Positions 1 through 11,318 of a stretch of 64,000 nt of DNA are shown in pieces. Both the position numbers and the translations under genes were made by a program. The stretch comes from DASQEH01 sp038239485 (GTDB taxonomy: Bacteria; Actinomycetota; Actinomycetes; Propionibacteriales; Nocardioidaceae): assembly GCA_038239485.1 (NCBI GenBank), contig JBBSET010000010.1:1-64000 (forward strand). Direction: 5' to 3'. Position 1 is the stretch's first letter. Every line of letters starts with the position of its first letter. Below the pieces are notes generated by a model. It ran no database searches. It was not told where the DNA came from and saw nothing but the letters and a program-made list of their open reading frames with translations.

Positions 1-57
1 GTGCACATCCAGACCGACACTCGTACGCTCGTAAATCACTGAGGCCTCCCGCAACTG

Positions 58-933
58 TTGGCTCTACCTGACAGGCCCGAGCCTGCCCGGCAACCCACGA
101 CCACTTGCGAGCGAGGCCTCAGCCCTCACTCATACCGTCTACGACGCTGGTTCGCCTGGTGTGAGAGCAACGGTCTCGACCCCCTCGAAGGGATCCAGCG
201 CGCCCACGTCGAGCTCTACATCCGGCAGCTCGGTGACTCGGGGCTGATGGACTCTTCAGTCGTCACGACGATGCACGCGGTGCGAGGGTTCTTCCGGTTC
301 GCGCACATCGACGGCCTGATCGTGTCCGATCCGGCTGTCTACGCGCGACTCCCGAAGGTCCACCGTGACGAGTCCCGAACCCAGGGACTGGACCGGCTCG
401 AACTCATCCGCTTCCTGCAAGTCGCTCAGACCCTCACCGTCCATCACGGCGCCTTGGCCTACCTGCTCGGCATCAACGCGCTCAGAGCGTCCGAAGCCGC
501 GGCCGTGCGGATCGAGGACTACGTCGAGACGTTACGGGGCCACCGAGTGCTGCACCTGGTTGGCAAGGGCAACAAGCCCGCGACTATGCCGATCACCGTG
601 CCCGTCCTCCGCGTCTTGGAAACCTGCCGGGGACAGCGCACCAGCGGTCGACTCGTCCTTCGGCCGTTGTCCGGCAAGCCAATCGACCGCCGCGACGTCT
701 ACCGCATGGTCACCAGGATCGCGAAGGTCGCCGGTATCCCGCGCCACATCAGCCCGCACTCCCTGCGGCACGCTGCCATCACCAACGCTCTCGACGCAGG
801 TGTACCGCTCCGTGACGCTCAGATTCTGGCCCGGCACGCCGATCCACGCACTACCGAGCATTACGACCGAGCCCGCGGCAACCTCGACCGGCACGGGGTC
901 CACTTTCTGACTGCCTACGTCGCCGGCGTGTAG
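58..933 (+). CDS. Tyrosine recombinase / integrase
   Basis: A 291-residue phage-integrase-family site-specific recombinase. The N-terminal half (about residues 20-100) looks like a SAM-like core-binding domain, and the C-terminal half carries the catalytic set: R143 in ALRASEAA, a lysine in GKGNK (170-173), H234 and R237 in HSLRH, H260 in ARHAD, and the nucleophile Y269 in TTEHYDRA. All expected residues are present, so the enzyme is probably active. The start is a TTG just after an in-frame TGA at 40-42 that closes a 13-codon tail entering from outside the window, so an upstream gene in the same frame may be its partner. The rest resembles plasmid and island integrases of actinobacteria. Its substrate site is unknown. 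Confidence 0.85.
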   Translation: MALPDRPEPARQPTTTCERGLSPHSYRLRRWFAWCESNGLDPLEGIQRAHVELYIRQLGDSGLMDSSVVTTMHAVRGFFRFAHIDGLIVSDPAVYARLPKVHRDESRTQGLDRLELIRFLQVAQTLTVHHGALAYLLGINALRASEAAAVRIEDYVETLRGHRVLHLVGKGNKPATMPITVPVLRVLETCRGQRTSGRLVLRPLSGKPIDRRDVYRMVTRIAKVAGIPRHISPHSLRHAAITNALDAGVPLRDAQILARHADPRTTEHYDRARGNLDRHGVHFLTAYVAGV

Positions 934-1221
934 GCAAGCGGCCCGCATCAACACCGCCCAGATAGACCGCGCGGTCGAGGGGCCCAAGGTCTTGGCAGCG
1001 GGAAAGCGTCAAGCCGGCCGTCAGCGCGCCCGCCCCGAGGCGCACGCTCGCTGGCGCGAGTCGAAGCGCTATTCAGCTTGCGTCTTTACCGCCGGGTCCC
1101 GTCCCGGTCGACGCGGCCAGGTCCATTCGCCTCGCGCGAATCCGCTCTACACGATGCGTGAGCACCCGGGTACGCCAAGGCGGGCGTGGCGACGATCAGA
1201 AGGCCCGGGCCGGGCCGAAGA
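934..1221. other. Non-coding gap after integrase
   Basis: About 290 nt between the recombinase stop and the end of the convergent GNAT gene. I see no convincing gene, tRNA or strong hairpin. Short open frames here lack ribosome binding sites and recognisable motifs. Confidence 0.5.
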
Positions 1222-2232
1222 TCAGAGGCGCTTGGCGAACGTGGCCGCGATCTCGATCGGCCGGAATCCCATCCGCTCGTTGATGGAAACCATGTAGTCG
1301 TTGGTCTCGGCGTTCTGGGTAATTACCAGGGTCAGGTCGTCGCGCGCGCCCTGGACCGCGCGGAGGTTGACCGCCTTCGTGGCCAGACCGAGCCGGTGGC
1401 CGCGGTGCTCGCGGTGCACGAAGGTGTCCCACTGGTAGACCGTTGTGCTCTCCTCCAGCGACATGACAAGCGTGGATTGTGCCACCACCTCGGGGTCGGG
1501 TGTAACGGCGACCGTCTCATACCAAGCGCAGCCCATCGCCGCCGTGGCCGCCACCGCCTCGGCGTACCTCTGCGCGGTCACCGTCTCCTCCTCGAAGTCA
1601 ACCGCGCCGGTCGGAGCGTCAACCGCGAGCTGGCCGAGCATTGCGCACAACGACTCGACGAGGTCCTCGGGCACACCGCCGACGAACGTCTCGACCGTGT
1701 AGCCCTCATGGTGCGGCGCGGCCTCGTCGATCCATTCCTGAATCCGCTCGTCGGGGACCGGAAGCGTCAGGTGGCGGACGACCTCCCAGTTCGAGAGCTC
1801 GTAGCCGCACGCCTCGGCGAAGCGCCGGTAGGCGTGGCCATCGCGGTCTCCGAAGGGCAAAGTGGCCTCCGCCAGGACCAGCGACCGACCGTCGTCCCTT
1901 GCGGTCTGCTCGAGCCGCTCGGCCAACGCCCGGCCAATGCCTCGCCGGCGCTCGGACACCTCGACGTTCAGCGTAAACCGCGCCTTCTCGGTGTTGTCGA
2001 GCAGGAACGACCGCAGCACGGCGTTGCCCACCATCCGGTCACCGTCATAGGCCGCGAACAGCTCCCGCCGCTCCCCGCTGTCGGGCGAGCGGAAGGTGCC
2101 AATGAACTCCCGGAACTCCCAGAACGGTGCGTGCGGCCGGCCGTGGAGGTCGGCGCGCCGGTCGAGCTCGTAGAACTCGCGCATCACCGCGTCGTCGGCC
2201 AAGGCCGTGTCGTCGAGCGCAAGGATGTCCAC
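1222..2232 (-). CDS. Tandem GNAT-family N-acetyltransferase
   Basis: About 336 residues with two GNAT folds in tandem. The first has an acetyl-CoA-binding loop at RRRGIGRALAE (about residue 97) and the second a matching loop at REHRGHRLGLATK (about 285), followed by the terminal element NERMGFRPIEIAATF typical of the family. Such double-GNAT proteins in actinobacteria are usually annotated as aminoglycoside-type or mycothiol-synthase-like acetyltransferases. The substrate cannot be read from the sequence. The start is GTG at 2232 or the TTG just before it; neither has a strong ribosome binding site. It stands alone, convergent with the recombinase. Confidence 0.8.
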   Translation of the reverse strand: MDILALDDTALADDAVMREFYELDRRADLHGRPHAPFWEFREFIGTFRSPDSGERRELFAAYDGDRMVGNAVLRSFLLDNTEKARFTLNVEVSERRRGIGRALAERLEQTARDDGRSLVLAEATLPFGDRDGHAYRRFAEACGYELSNWEVVRHLTLPVPDERIQEWIDEAAPHHEGYTVETFVGGVPEDLVESLCAMLGQLAVDAPTGAVDFEEETVTAQRYAEAVAATAAMGCAWYETVAVTPDPEVVAQSTLVMSLEESTTVYQWDTFVHREHRGHRLGLATKAVNLRAVQGARDDLTLVITQNAETNDYMVSINERMGFRPIEIAATFAKRL

Positions 2233-2495
2233 CAACCACGAGACTACCGCCGACGAGCGTTCGGTCGAACGCGTTCAATTGCAGTCGCCCATCATCAACG
2301 GCCGCTGCAGCCAACTCGACGAGCAAACCCTCGGCGGTGTCGCCCAATCCTCCCGAATGCATGCGGGCAGCCGCCAAACCCCCGAAAGCCGGGTCTTTCC
2401 GCCGCCTTCCAGCGCAGCACCTGACGCGGAATCCCCGGGGTGACTGACGGCGCCGGAAACAGTGACAGGCATGGAAGATGTCCGAGTCCGGGCGA

Positions 2496-2948
2496 CTAGC
2501 GAAGTGCCTGTCGTGCGATCGCAACCGATCGAAGATCCAGCCACCGTGGTACAGCCGCTCGGTACGAGTCGTACTGAGCGCCGAAGTTGGCGAGCAGCGC
2601 GGGCTCCTCAGCAGCAATCTGGACGCGGTCGATGACAACTGTGAAGACCGCAACCGGGAGCAGGGCTGTCCAGGACCCGAGGCGCATCGCATTCGCGACG
2701 AGCAAGCCGGCCATGCCGACGTACATCGGATTGCGGCTCATCGCGTTGACGCCTGTTGTCACCAGTGCGGCCGCCCGGGAGGGATCGAACGGCTCGAACG
2801 TGGTGCCCTGGCGACGGAACTGTCGCGCTGAAGCAGCCGCCATAGCGATAGAGGCACCTGTAATCGCGGTGGCAGCCACAGCACGGACTGCTGAGGGCGG
2901 CGGCGCACCTTGGGCCAACGCCAAGAGTGGAGGAGGTGGACGCTTCAC
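2496..2948 (-). CDS. Isoprenylcysteine methyltransferase-like membrane protein
   Basis: A 150-residue membrane protein with about four hydrophobic segments. The C-terminal half has the hallmark of the ICMT / phospholipid methyltransferase (PEMT, NnrU-like) superfamily: SRNPMYVGM near residue 70, then a pair of hydrophobic segments, then EEPALLANFGAQYDSY and a terminal VPRWL. In this superfamily the RNPxY and EE..L...F...Y motifs form the S-adenosylmethionine site. The acceptor is unknown; bacterial members act on lipids or small thiols. The GTG start at 2948 is preceded by a GA-rich stretch suitable as a ribosome binding site. Confidence 0.7.
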   Translation of the reverse strand: MKRPPPPLLALAQGAPPPSAVRAVAATAITGASIAMAAASARQFRRQGTTFEPFDPSRAAALVTTGVNAMSRNPMYVGMAGLLVANAMRLGSWTALLPVAVFTVVIDRVQIAAEEPALLANFGAQYDSYRAAVPRWLDLRSVAIARQALR

Positions 2949-3205
2949 CTCACCTACCCTGCCACCGGCCGCAACCAGTCGTCTATGTCCACGGCCGCGA
3001 CCAGCGCTTGACCGCCGCGTCCAGGGTGATGATCGGGTGAGTCATAACCGCGAATGACCGTCTACCGATGGTGCCGTCAAGGCCAGGATTGACCCGAAGA
3101 CAAGGCGACGCACTCTTGGGCAGCTCACTAGGAAACCAACAGCCGGGTTGGCCCCTAGCCGCGGCTCGTCCTCGATCGGCCGGCGAGCAAGACGGAACTC
3201 CTCGT

Positions 3206-4150
3206 TCAGCGCCCCACCGGGCTCGGGGCTCCCCACAACGCAGCGACGTGGCTGGCATCGGTACCGCAGCACCCGCCCACGACCTGAAGGCCGGGAAGCG
3301 CCTCGCGCAAGTGCGCGGTGGAGCTGGTGAGCAGGGCGAGGTCGCCGGTATCAAGCTCGGCCATCTCGTCCAGCTCTGCATGACTGCGAGTCGAGGCGTT
3401 GGGACGGAACGCGGCGATCCGTGTCTTCCACGACGAGTCGCGCTCCGAGAGCTCGTCCGAGGCGTCGAGCGCTGGTTGCAGGTGTGTGGGGTGTGCACAG
3501 TTGACGCCGTACCAATCGGGTGCGTCCTCGGCGTCCAGCGTTCGGATGGCGACACCGAGCCGGGTGCCGTCGGGCAGTGTCCCGTCGGTCTCGACGGTGA
3601 AGGAGATGGCGACGGGAACGCCGGTTGCACGTGCGGCGCGGATCACGCCGAGCGCCTCGCTGGAGGTGGTGACCGTCATCGCGTGAATAATGTCGACTCC
3701 TGCCTCCACGAACGACCGGACCTGCGGGGCGTGGTACTCATAGGCCTCCTCCGCGTCGATGCCTGCAGCTACATATCCGTCGCCTCGGGGCCCGAGCACC
3801 CCGCTGACCAGTACCCGCGCTACGTCAGCCCGTTGAGCGACCGATCGCAGCAGGTCGACCGCGCGCTGGTTCATGGCGTCGAGCGCTGCGGCGTCGTAGC
3901 CGAGCTGAGCCGCCCAGTCGGGGTTCGCGCGCCAGGTCGGTGTCTCGAGCACGAGTCCCGCGCCCACGGTTGAGGCTATCGACGCGTACTCGGCGTAGTA
4001 CTGCTCTAGCAAGGAGCGGCCGTCGGCATACTCGAGTAGCGGGAACGCCGCGAAGTGCGGCAGGTCGATTCCCTTGTTGAACAGGAGATCGGTCTCGAGC
4101 CCGCCATCGGTCACCCATTCTTCCTCGCCGAGCAGTTCTGCAGTCGTCAT
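3206..4150 (-). CDS. Homocysteine S-methyltransferase family protein
   Basis: A 314-residue zinc-dependent methyltransferase of the MmuM/BHMT family, which transfers a methyl group (commonly from S-methylmethionine or betaine) to homocysteine to form methionine. The zinc ligands are visible: C218 in GVNCAHP and the C294-C295 pair in GGCCGTD. The N-terminal TDGGLET motif is also typical. An in-frame ATG exists at 4165, but a GGAGG box lies between it and the ATG at 4150, so 4150 is the better start. The C-terminus is short after the GGCCGTD motif, as in other MmuM-like proteins. It stands alone in the accessory-looking first 4.6 kb. Confidence 0.88.
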   Translation of the reverse strand: MTTAELLGEEEWVTDGGLETDLLFNKGIDLPHFAAFPLLEYADGRSLLEQYYAEYASIASTVGAGLVLETPTWRANPDWAAQLGYDAAALDAMNQRAVDLLRSVAQRADVARVLVSGVLGPRGDGYVAAGIDAEEAYEYHAPQVRSFVEAGVDIIHAMTVTTSSEALGVIRAARATGVPVAISFTVETDGTLPDGTRLGVAIRTLDAEDAPDWYGVNCAHPTHLQPALDASDELSERDSSWKTRIAAFRPNASTRSHAELDEMAELDTGDLALLTSSTAHLREALPGLQVVGGCCGTDASHVAALWGAPSPVGR

Positions 4151-4633
4151 GACGCCTCCTAGCATTCCGGACCGGCTGGTCTGGTTCTAGCAGACTCAAA
4201 TGGTCTGGGCATAAGCCCAGCGCGCGCTCATCCGCAAGCGAGACGCGGCCCGCGCGGCACCGCCGACGTCTCCCAGAGATACGTCATACCGCCTATGACG
4301 CGCAGCCATCGACGGCCAGCCGCGGCAAGAAGACGCTCTCGCCGTGAAGGGCGGCATGTCAATCCTCGTGTGAAGGCGGCTGTTGACCACCGTCGTTTCT
4401 GAGATGCGGGCTCGGCCCCCGTGGTGGACCCGCGCGGTCCGGCGACGCACCGACGGAGCGCGCCCGTTGGGCTGCCACACCAGTCGAGCGCGGGACACAG
4501 CCGCGAAGCGGGCACACCTCCGAGGACCAACTGAGACTAGAAGTGAGACTACGGGCGCTGGGACCGGCCGACGCCGACCGGAAGTCGCTCGGCCCGCGAA
4601 CGCCGTTCTCCCAGGTCAGCGGCTGGTTCAGCG
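4151..4633. other. Intergenic region without a supported gene
   Basis: About 480 nt between the homocysteine methyltransferase start and the 3' end of tRNA-Ser. Open frames on both strands (up to about 100 codons) have arginine-rich, motif-free translations and no good ribosome binding site, typical of GC-rich noise. There is no second copy of the tRNA-Ser 3' end here, so no attachment-site duplication is visible. It probably marks the border between the accessory first 4.6 kb and the conserved block. Confidence 0.5.
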
Positions 4634-4721
4634 TGGCGGAGGATAGGGGATTCGAACCCCTGAGAGCTTTCACTCAACACGCTTTCCAAGCGTGCGCACT
4701 AGGCCACTATGCGAATCCTCC
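4634..4721 (-). tRNA. tRNA-Ser (GGA anticodon)
   Basis: The reverse strand folds as an 88-nt class II tRNA. The acceptor stem pairs GGAGGAT with ATCCTCC, the anticodon stem CACGC/GCGTG encloses TTGGAAA with anticodon GGA, a long variable arm typical of serine tRNA follows, and the T arm is AGGGG-TTCGAAT-CCCCT. The discriminator is G, as expected for serine, and CCA is encoded at 4636-4634. Confidence 0.95.
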
Positions 4722-4790
4722 GCCGCAGACGCTATCTCTCCCGGCGCTCGGACCCTAAATCGGCAGGCCCCACGGGTGCCCTCCGACGGG

Positions 4791-4820
4791 TTGGCCGAGC
4801 TGTCGCCGGTCGCCTACACT
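4791..4820 (+). promoter_or_regulatory. Promoter of the SRP RNA gene
   Basis: A -35 like TTGGCC (4791-4796) and a -10 like TACACT (4815-4820) with an 18-nt spacer would start transcription near 4827, just where the SRP RNA helix begins. This is inferred from position and consensus. Confidence 0.5.
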
Positions 4821-4827
4821 CGACCGC

Positions 4828-4915
4828 AGCCCCTCGTGTGGCGACACCTTGCCCAACTCCCCCAGGGCCGGAAGGCAGCAAGGGTAAGCGAGCTCTGTCG
4901 GGTGCGCGAGGGGTC
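4828..4915 (+). ncRNA. ffs: Signal recognition particle RNA, small bacterial type
   Basis: The conserved SRP domain IV is unmistakable: CCAGGGCCGGAAGGCAGCA followed by AGGGTAAGC and GGGTGCGCGAGGGG. The ends pair, CCCCTCG at 4830-4836 with CGAGGGG at 4907-4913, giving a 4.5S-like RNA of roughly 88 nt. It binds Ffh to target nascent membrane proteins to the Sec translocon. It sits between tRNA-Ser and dnaX, a common actinobacterial arrangement. Confidence 0.93.
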
Positions 4916-4965
4916 TCCTCATCTCGGCACAGAAGCTGTCGCCGCCCGGCGCTAAGGTCGACCCC

Positions 4966-6936
4966 GTGGATGCTCCGCTCGCTCTCTACCGCAGGTATCG
5001 CCCCGACACCTTCGCCGACGTCATCGGCCAGGGTCACGTGACGACGCCCCTGTCGCAGGCGCTCGACAACAACCGGGTCAACCACGCATACCTGTTCTCC
5101 GGGCCGCGCGGTTGCGGTAAGACGACGAGCGCGCGGATCATGGCGCGCGCCCTGAACTGCGCTGAGGGTCCGACCTCGACACCGTGCGGTGAGTGCGAGT
5201 CGTGCGTCGAGCTCGCTCGCGGCGGACCCGGCTCCATCGACGTGATCGAGATCGACGCTGCCTCCCACGGGGGGGTCGACGACGCGCGCGACCTCCGCGA
5301 ACGCGCCTTCTTCACCCCGATGAAGGCCCGCTACAAGGTCTACATCATCGACGAGGCGCACATGGTCTCGACGCAGGGCTTCAACGCTCTGCTCAAGCTC
5401 GTCGAGGAGCCGCCGTCGCACGTTCGTTTCATCTTCGCGACGACCGACCCCGACAAGGTGATCGGTACCATCCGGTCGAGGACTCACCACTACCCGTTCA
5501 GGCTGGTTCCGCCGAAGCTGCTCGGCGACTATCTGCTGGACCTCTGCCGCCTCGAAGGGGTCTCGATCGAGCCGACAGTCGTCCCGCTCATCGTTCGGGC
5601 GGGAGCGGGATCCGTGCGCGACAGCCTCTCGGTGCTCGACCAGCTGATCGGCGGCTCGGGTCCGGACGGTGTCACGTATGCGCTCGCGACGGCTCTGCTC
5701 GGATACACCCCGGCCAGCCTGCTCGACGAGACGGTCGACGCGCTGGCCGCCGACGACGGGGCGACCCTCTTCGGGGTGATCGAGAAGGTGGTCGACACCG
5801 GGCAGGACCCCCGCCGGTTCGCCGAGGACCTGCTGCACCGGCTCCGCGACCTCGTCGTCGTCTCGGCGGTGCCCGATGCCGCCAGCCGCGGCCTGATCGA
5901 GCTGTCCGAAGACCAGGACGAGCGCCTGACCGGCCAGGCGGCCCGTTTCGGGCGGGCTGCCCTGACCCGGGCAGCCGACATCATCAGCCAGGGCCTGACC
6001 GACATGCGTGGCGCGACGGCCCCCCGGCTGCTGCTCGAGATGATGTGCGCTCGGATCCTGCTCCCCGGGGCCGATGAGTCCAGCGAGGGGCTGGGCGCGC
6101 GCCTCGACCGAGTCGAGCGCCGGCTGTCCGTGGTGGGTGAGATCGGCGCACCGCCGACTGCGCGCCCTGCCGTGTTGCCGCCTGCTTCGGCCGAGGGGTC
6201 ACCCTCTCCCGCCGAGGGGTCACCCTCTCCGGACGATAGGTCACGTTCTTCGGTCGAGCGGCCACCTACTTCGGACGAGGGGTCACACCATGCAGCAGCG
6301 CCGCCGTCGTCCGCAGCCGCCAAGCCGCCGGCGTCCGCCACACCACCGGGAGTGGCCCTGGGGCTCGTCGACGTACGCCAGCTCTGGCCCGGCGTTCTGG
6401 ACCGCGTCAAGAGGGTGCGCCGATACGCCTGGATCCTGCTGAGCCAGAACGCCCACGTCAAAGACGTCGATGCCGAGGTGATCACCATCGGGCTCACCAC
6501 CTCAGGCGCCCGCGACAGCTTCACCCGCAGCGGCGCCGACGAGATCCTGCATCAGGCGCTCATCGACGAGCTGGGGGTCGACTGGCGGGTCGAGGCGATC
6601 ATCGACGGGACGACGGACCCGTCAGGATCTCGTACGTCGCGAGCCGACGAGCCCGCGGCGACACAGGCCATCCCCGAGCAGCCGGACGAGGCAGGGCACC
6701 GACCCGCCCGCTCACCCGGTATCAAGGCCGCAAAGGGTGCGATCCGCCCGACCAGATCCGGAGCAGGGCAGTCCGTCAGCTCGGTCGAGGTCGCCGTCGC
6801 CAAGCAGTCCCGGGAGGCAGCCGACATCGACGACGACGATGATGTCATGGACGATGCGGCGCTGTCGTCCCACGACCTCCTCACCCGGGAGCTCGGCGCC
6901 GAGGTCATCCAGGACATCCGGCACGACCCGGTCTGA
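4966..6936 (+). CDS. dnaX: DNA polymerase III subunits gamma and tau
   Basis: A 656-residue clamp-loader ATPase subunit. Domains in order: AAA+ module with Walker A GPRGCGKT (46-53), a zinc site at C65, C74, C77 and C80, Walker B IIDEAH and the sensor ATTDP; then the helical oligomerisation domain to about residue 370; then a low-complexity linker with heptad repeats; then a tau-like C-terminal domain (about 465-545) and an acidic tail with a run of aspartates. GTG start at 4966. It is the first gene of the dnaX, ybaB, recR run. I see no slippery sequence that would obviously make a shorter gamma form. Confidence 0.95.
   Translation: MDAPLALYRRYRPDTFADVIGQGHVTTPLSQALDNNRVNHAYLFSGPRGCGKTTSARIMARALNCAEGPTSTPCGECESCVELARGGPGSIDVIEIDAASHGGVDDARDLRERAFFTPMKARYKVYIIDEAHMVSTQGFNALLKLVEEPPSHVRFIFATTDPDKVIGTIRSRTHHYPFRLVPPKLLGDYLLDLCRLEGVSIEPTVVPLIVRAGAGSVRDSLSVLDQLIGGSGPDGVTYALATALLGYTPASLLDETVDALAADDGATLFGVIEKVVDTGQDPRRFAEDLLHRLRDLVVVSAVPDAASRGLIELSEDQDERLTGQAARFGRAALTRAADIISQGLTDMRGATAPRLLLEMMCARILLPGADESSEGLGARLDRVERRLSVVGEIGAPPTARPAVLPPASAEGSPSPAEGSPSPDDRSRSSVERPPTSDEGSHHAAAPPSSAAAKPPASATPPGVALGLVDVRQLWPGVLDRVKRVRRYAWILLSQNAHVKDVDAEVITIGLTTSGARDSFTRSGADEILHQALIDELGVDWRVEAIIDGTTDPSGSRTSRADEPAATQAIPEQPDEAGHRPARSPGIKAAKGAIRPTRSGAGQSVSSVEVAVAKQSREAADIDDDDDVMDDAALSSHDLLTRELGAEVIQDIRHDPV
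6190..6294 (+). repeat. Five 21-bp repeats in the dnaX linker
   Basis: Five tandem imperfect 21-bp units encode heptads AEGSPSP, AEGSPSP, DDRSRSS, VERPPTS and DEGSHHA. The first two differ at only the last base; later copies are diverged. They lie in the proline- and serine-rich linker between the ATPase core and the tau domain, where length changes are likely tolerated. Confidence 0.8.
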
Positions 6937-6979
6937 GCACATCGGCCGGACCGGCCCTAGTCGCAGCACGAGAGGCGTC

Positions 6980-7324
6980 ATGTTCCCCGAGGGAATGCCA
7001 GACATGCAGTCCATGCTCCAGCAGGCCGCAGCCATGCAGCAGCAGTTGATGGAGGCACAGGAGCGGCTCGCCGAAGCACGCATTGACGGCACGGCCGGCG
7101 GTGGTGCCGTTCGGGCCACGGTGTCCGGCACGGGAGACCTGGTCGGCCTCGTGATCGACCCTTCCGTCTGCGACCCCGACGACTCGGAGGTACTCGCGGA
7201 TCTGGTGCTCGCCGCCGTCCATGATGCAGCCGCCAACGCCCAGCGGATGGCCGCGGCCGAGATGGGTGAGCTCACCGGCGGTTTCGCTGACCAGCCACAG
7301 CTGCCGGGCAAACTAGGCTTCTAG
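6980..7324 (+). CDS. YbaB/EbfC nucleoid-associated protein
   Basis: A 114-residue YbaB/EbfC family DNA-binding protein. The start is the ATG at 6980 (MFPEGMPDMQSML), with a GAGAGG-like site upstream; the open frame extends further 5' only by chance. A glutamine- and methionine-rich helix (MQQQLMEAQERLAEARI) precedes the beta strands with the typical GGGAVRATVSGTGDL segment. The family forms dimers that bind DNA and often sits between dnaX and recR, as here. Confidence 0.9.
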   Translation: MFPEGMPDMQSMLQQAAAMQQQLMEAQERLAEARIDGTAGGGAVRATVSGTGDLVGLVIDPSVCDPDDSEVLADLVLAAVHDAAANAQRMAAAEMGELTGGFADQPQLPGKLGF

Positions 7325-7402
7325 TTCCGGTCGGGGTCGCTGCGCCGTGCAGCCGTCTCCCTCCTGCCCACATGCGGCGGGCGACACGAGGGAGGTGCGC
7401 GG

Positions 7403-8002
7403 GTGTACGAAGGGGTGGTCCAGGATCTCATCGACGAGCTCGGCAGGCTGCCGGGTGTCGGTCCGAAGAGCGCCCAGCGCATCGCGTTCCACATCCTCAA
7501 CACCGACCCCGTCGACGTCCGCCGGCTGGCCAGCGTCCTGGTCGAGGTCAAGGACAAGGTGCGGTTCTGTGTCACCTGCGGCAACGTCGCTGAGCAGGAG
7601 CAGTGCAAGATCTGCCGCGACCCGCGTCGTGACCTGAGCCAGATCTGCGTCGTCGAGGAGTCCAAGGACGTCGTCGCGATCGAACGTACCCACGAGTTCC
7701 GCGGCCGTTACCACGTGCTCGGAGGCGCCATCAGCCCGATCGAGGGGATCGGCCCCGACCAGCTGCGCATCCGCGAGCTGATGCAGCGGCTGAGTGACGC
7801 CGAGGTGGTCGAGATCATCTTGGCGATGGATCCCAACCTCGAAGGTGAGGCGACGGCGACCTACCTCACCAGGCTGCTGCGGCCGATGGGTCTGCGGGTC
7901 ACCCGACTTGCCAGCGGCCTGCCTGTCGGGGGAGATTTGGAGTACGCCGACGAAGTCACGCTAGGACGAGCCTTTGAGGGAAGACGAGCTGTTGATGACT
8001 AG
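7403..8002 (+). CDS. recR: Recombination mediator RecR
   Basis: A 199-residue RecR with GTG start. The N-terminal helix-hairpin-helix (LGRLPGVGPKSAQRIAF) is followed by a four-cysteine zinc finger (C56, C59, C68, C71) and a Toprim domain (CVVEESKDVVAIE, GAISPIEGIGPDQL) and the C-terminal Walker-like segment LASGLPVGGDLEYAD. It works with RecO to load RecA on gapped DNA. It overlaps the next gene by a few bases. Confidence 0.95.
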   Translation: MYEGVVQDLIDELGRLPGVGPKSAQRIAFHILNTDPVDVRRLASVLVEVKDKVRFCVTCGNVAEQEQCKICRDPRRDLSQICVVEESKDVVAIERTHEFRGRYHVLGGAISPIEGIGPDQLRIRELMQRLSDAEVVEIILAMDPNLEGEATATYLTRLLRPMGLRVTRLASGLPVGGDLEYADEVTLGRAFEGRRAVDD

Positions 8003-8582
8003 CAACGCCAGTGAAGACATGTCCATCGAGCTGCAAGAGCTGGCTCAGGGCATTGCCGATCAGAGCGCCAGCTTCCTGATCGCCCTGCGGGCGATCGCCC
8101 TCGAGGGTGACCGTGGAACGGCCGTTCCGCTGCTGCTTCTCGAGGTCAGCCAGCTGCTCCTCGCCGGGGCGCGGCTCGGGGTTCAGGTGGACTTCGTACC
8201 CCGCGAGGAGTTCGAGCCTGATGCCGGACCTGATCCCGACCTGGACATCATGCGGGAGCGTCTCGCGGTCCTGCTGGAGGGTGTCGACGACTTCACCGAG
8301 GTGTTCGACCCCTACATCGACCCGCCCGAGCTGGTCTCCTCCCGGCTGTCTGACGACCTCGCTGACATCGCGGCGAGCGTGGCCCACGGCCTGCAGCATT
8401 TCCGGGCCGGATCGGCCGACGAGGCGCTGTGGTGGTGGCAGTTCTCATATGTGTCGAGTTGGGGCACCGAGGCCAGCGCATCGCTACGTGCGCTGCAGTC
8501 GGTGATCGCCCACGACCGGCTCGACGCCGCTGAGATGAACGAGATCGAGGTCGCCCGGGTGGCGGCCGCCAACGAGATCTGA
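7995..8582 (+). CDS. DUF5063 family protein
   Basis: About 195 residues, all-helical in appearance and acidic. The sequence (QSASFLIALRAIAL, ETDFVP-like VQVDFVPREEFEP, DELALWWWQFSYVSSWG-like segment near 145-160) matches the actinobacterial DUF5063 family found between recR and ask in Streptomyces. Function unknown. The ATG at 7995 overlaps the recR stop by 8 nt and has a GAGGGAAGA box upstream; a TTG at 7974 is a weaker alternative. Coupling to recR suggests co-translation. Confidence 0.75.
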   Translation: MTSNASEDMSIELQELAQGIADQSASFLIALRAIALEGDRGTAVPLLLLEVSQLLLAGARLGVQVDFVPREEFEPDAGPDPDLDIMRERLAVLLEGVDDFTEVFDPYIDPPELVSSRLSDDLADIAASVAHGLQHFRAGSADEALWWWQFSYVSSWGTEASASLRALQSVIAHDRLDAAEMNEIEVARVAAANEI

Positions 8583-8763
8583 CCGCCCGCCCGGCGCTCA
8601 GGAGGCGTTTGACGGCGACATGGGGTCGCGCCTTTCGCGCCGATCATCGTGGCTTTCTGCTGCAGCGGTGGCACGAGACGTGGGCGGGTGCGCGCGGCAG
8701 CCTCGGTAGACTTGCGCCGCCAGTCACGACCCAAACCAGCGAACGCCGAAGGAGTACCCACCC

Positions 8764-11102
<2,339 letters not shown>

Positions 11103-11318
11103 GAGCCCGTGCTGCGAACGCCACCAAGCTCTAGCATGACCGGCTTTATCACCTGGAATCGGTCGGCTCGAAACGCCCCACGTCAACGGGCGCGCCGACC
11201 ATCTCGTTACGCAGCCTTCGAGCCAGCCGGCCCCCATGCCGAGTTCCAGACGACCGTCGCAGGCCGGTCGAGTTCTGCTGCCTCCTTGGCTGACGGGGCC
11301 AGCGTGATCGTCCCCGGC

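Noticed and set aside
2236..2495. A decayed gene end upstream of the GNAT gene on the minus strand
   Set aside because: The frame gives a plausible helical stretch but has no start, no homologue that I recognise and no ribosome binding site.
3042..3205. A possible fragment of an NADP-dependent oxidoreductase N-terminus on the minus strand
   Set aside because: A short run (EEFRLARRP) is suggestive, but it is too brief and lies partly over the homocysteine methyltransferase end.
4634..4721. tRNA-Ser as an integration site for the upstream integrase
   Set aside because: No second copy of its 3' end was found in the first 5 kb, so there is no direct evidence.
8583..8763. A lysine riboswitch or leader peptide before ask
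   Set aside because: The 180-nt leader shows no lysine-box pattern and no lysine- or threonine-rich short peptide.
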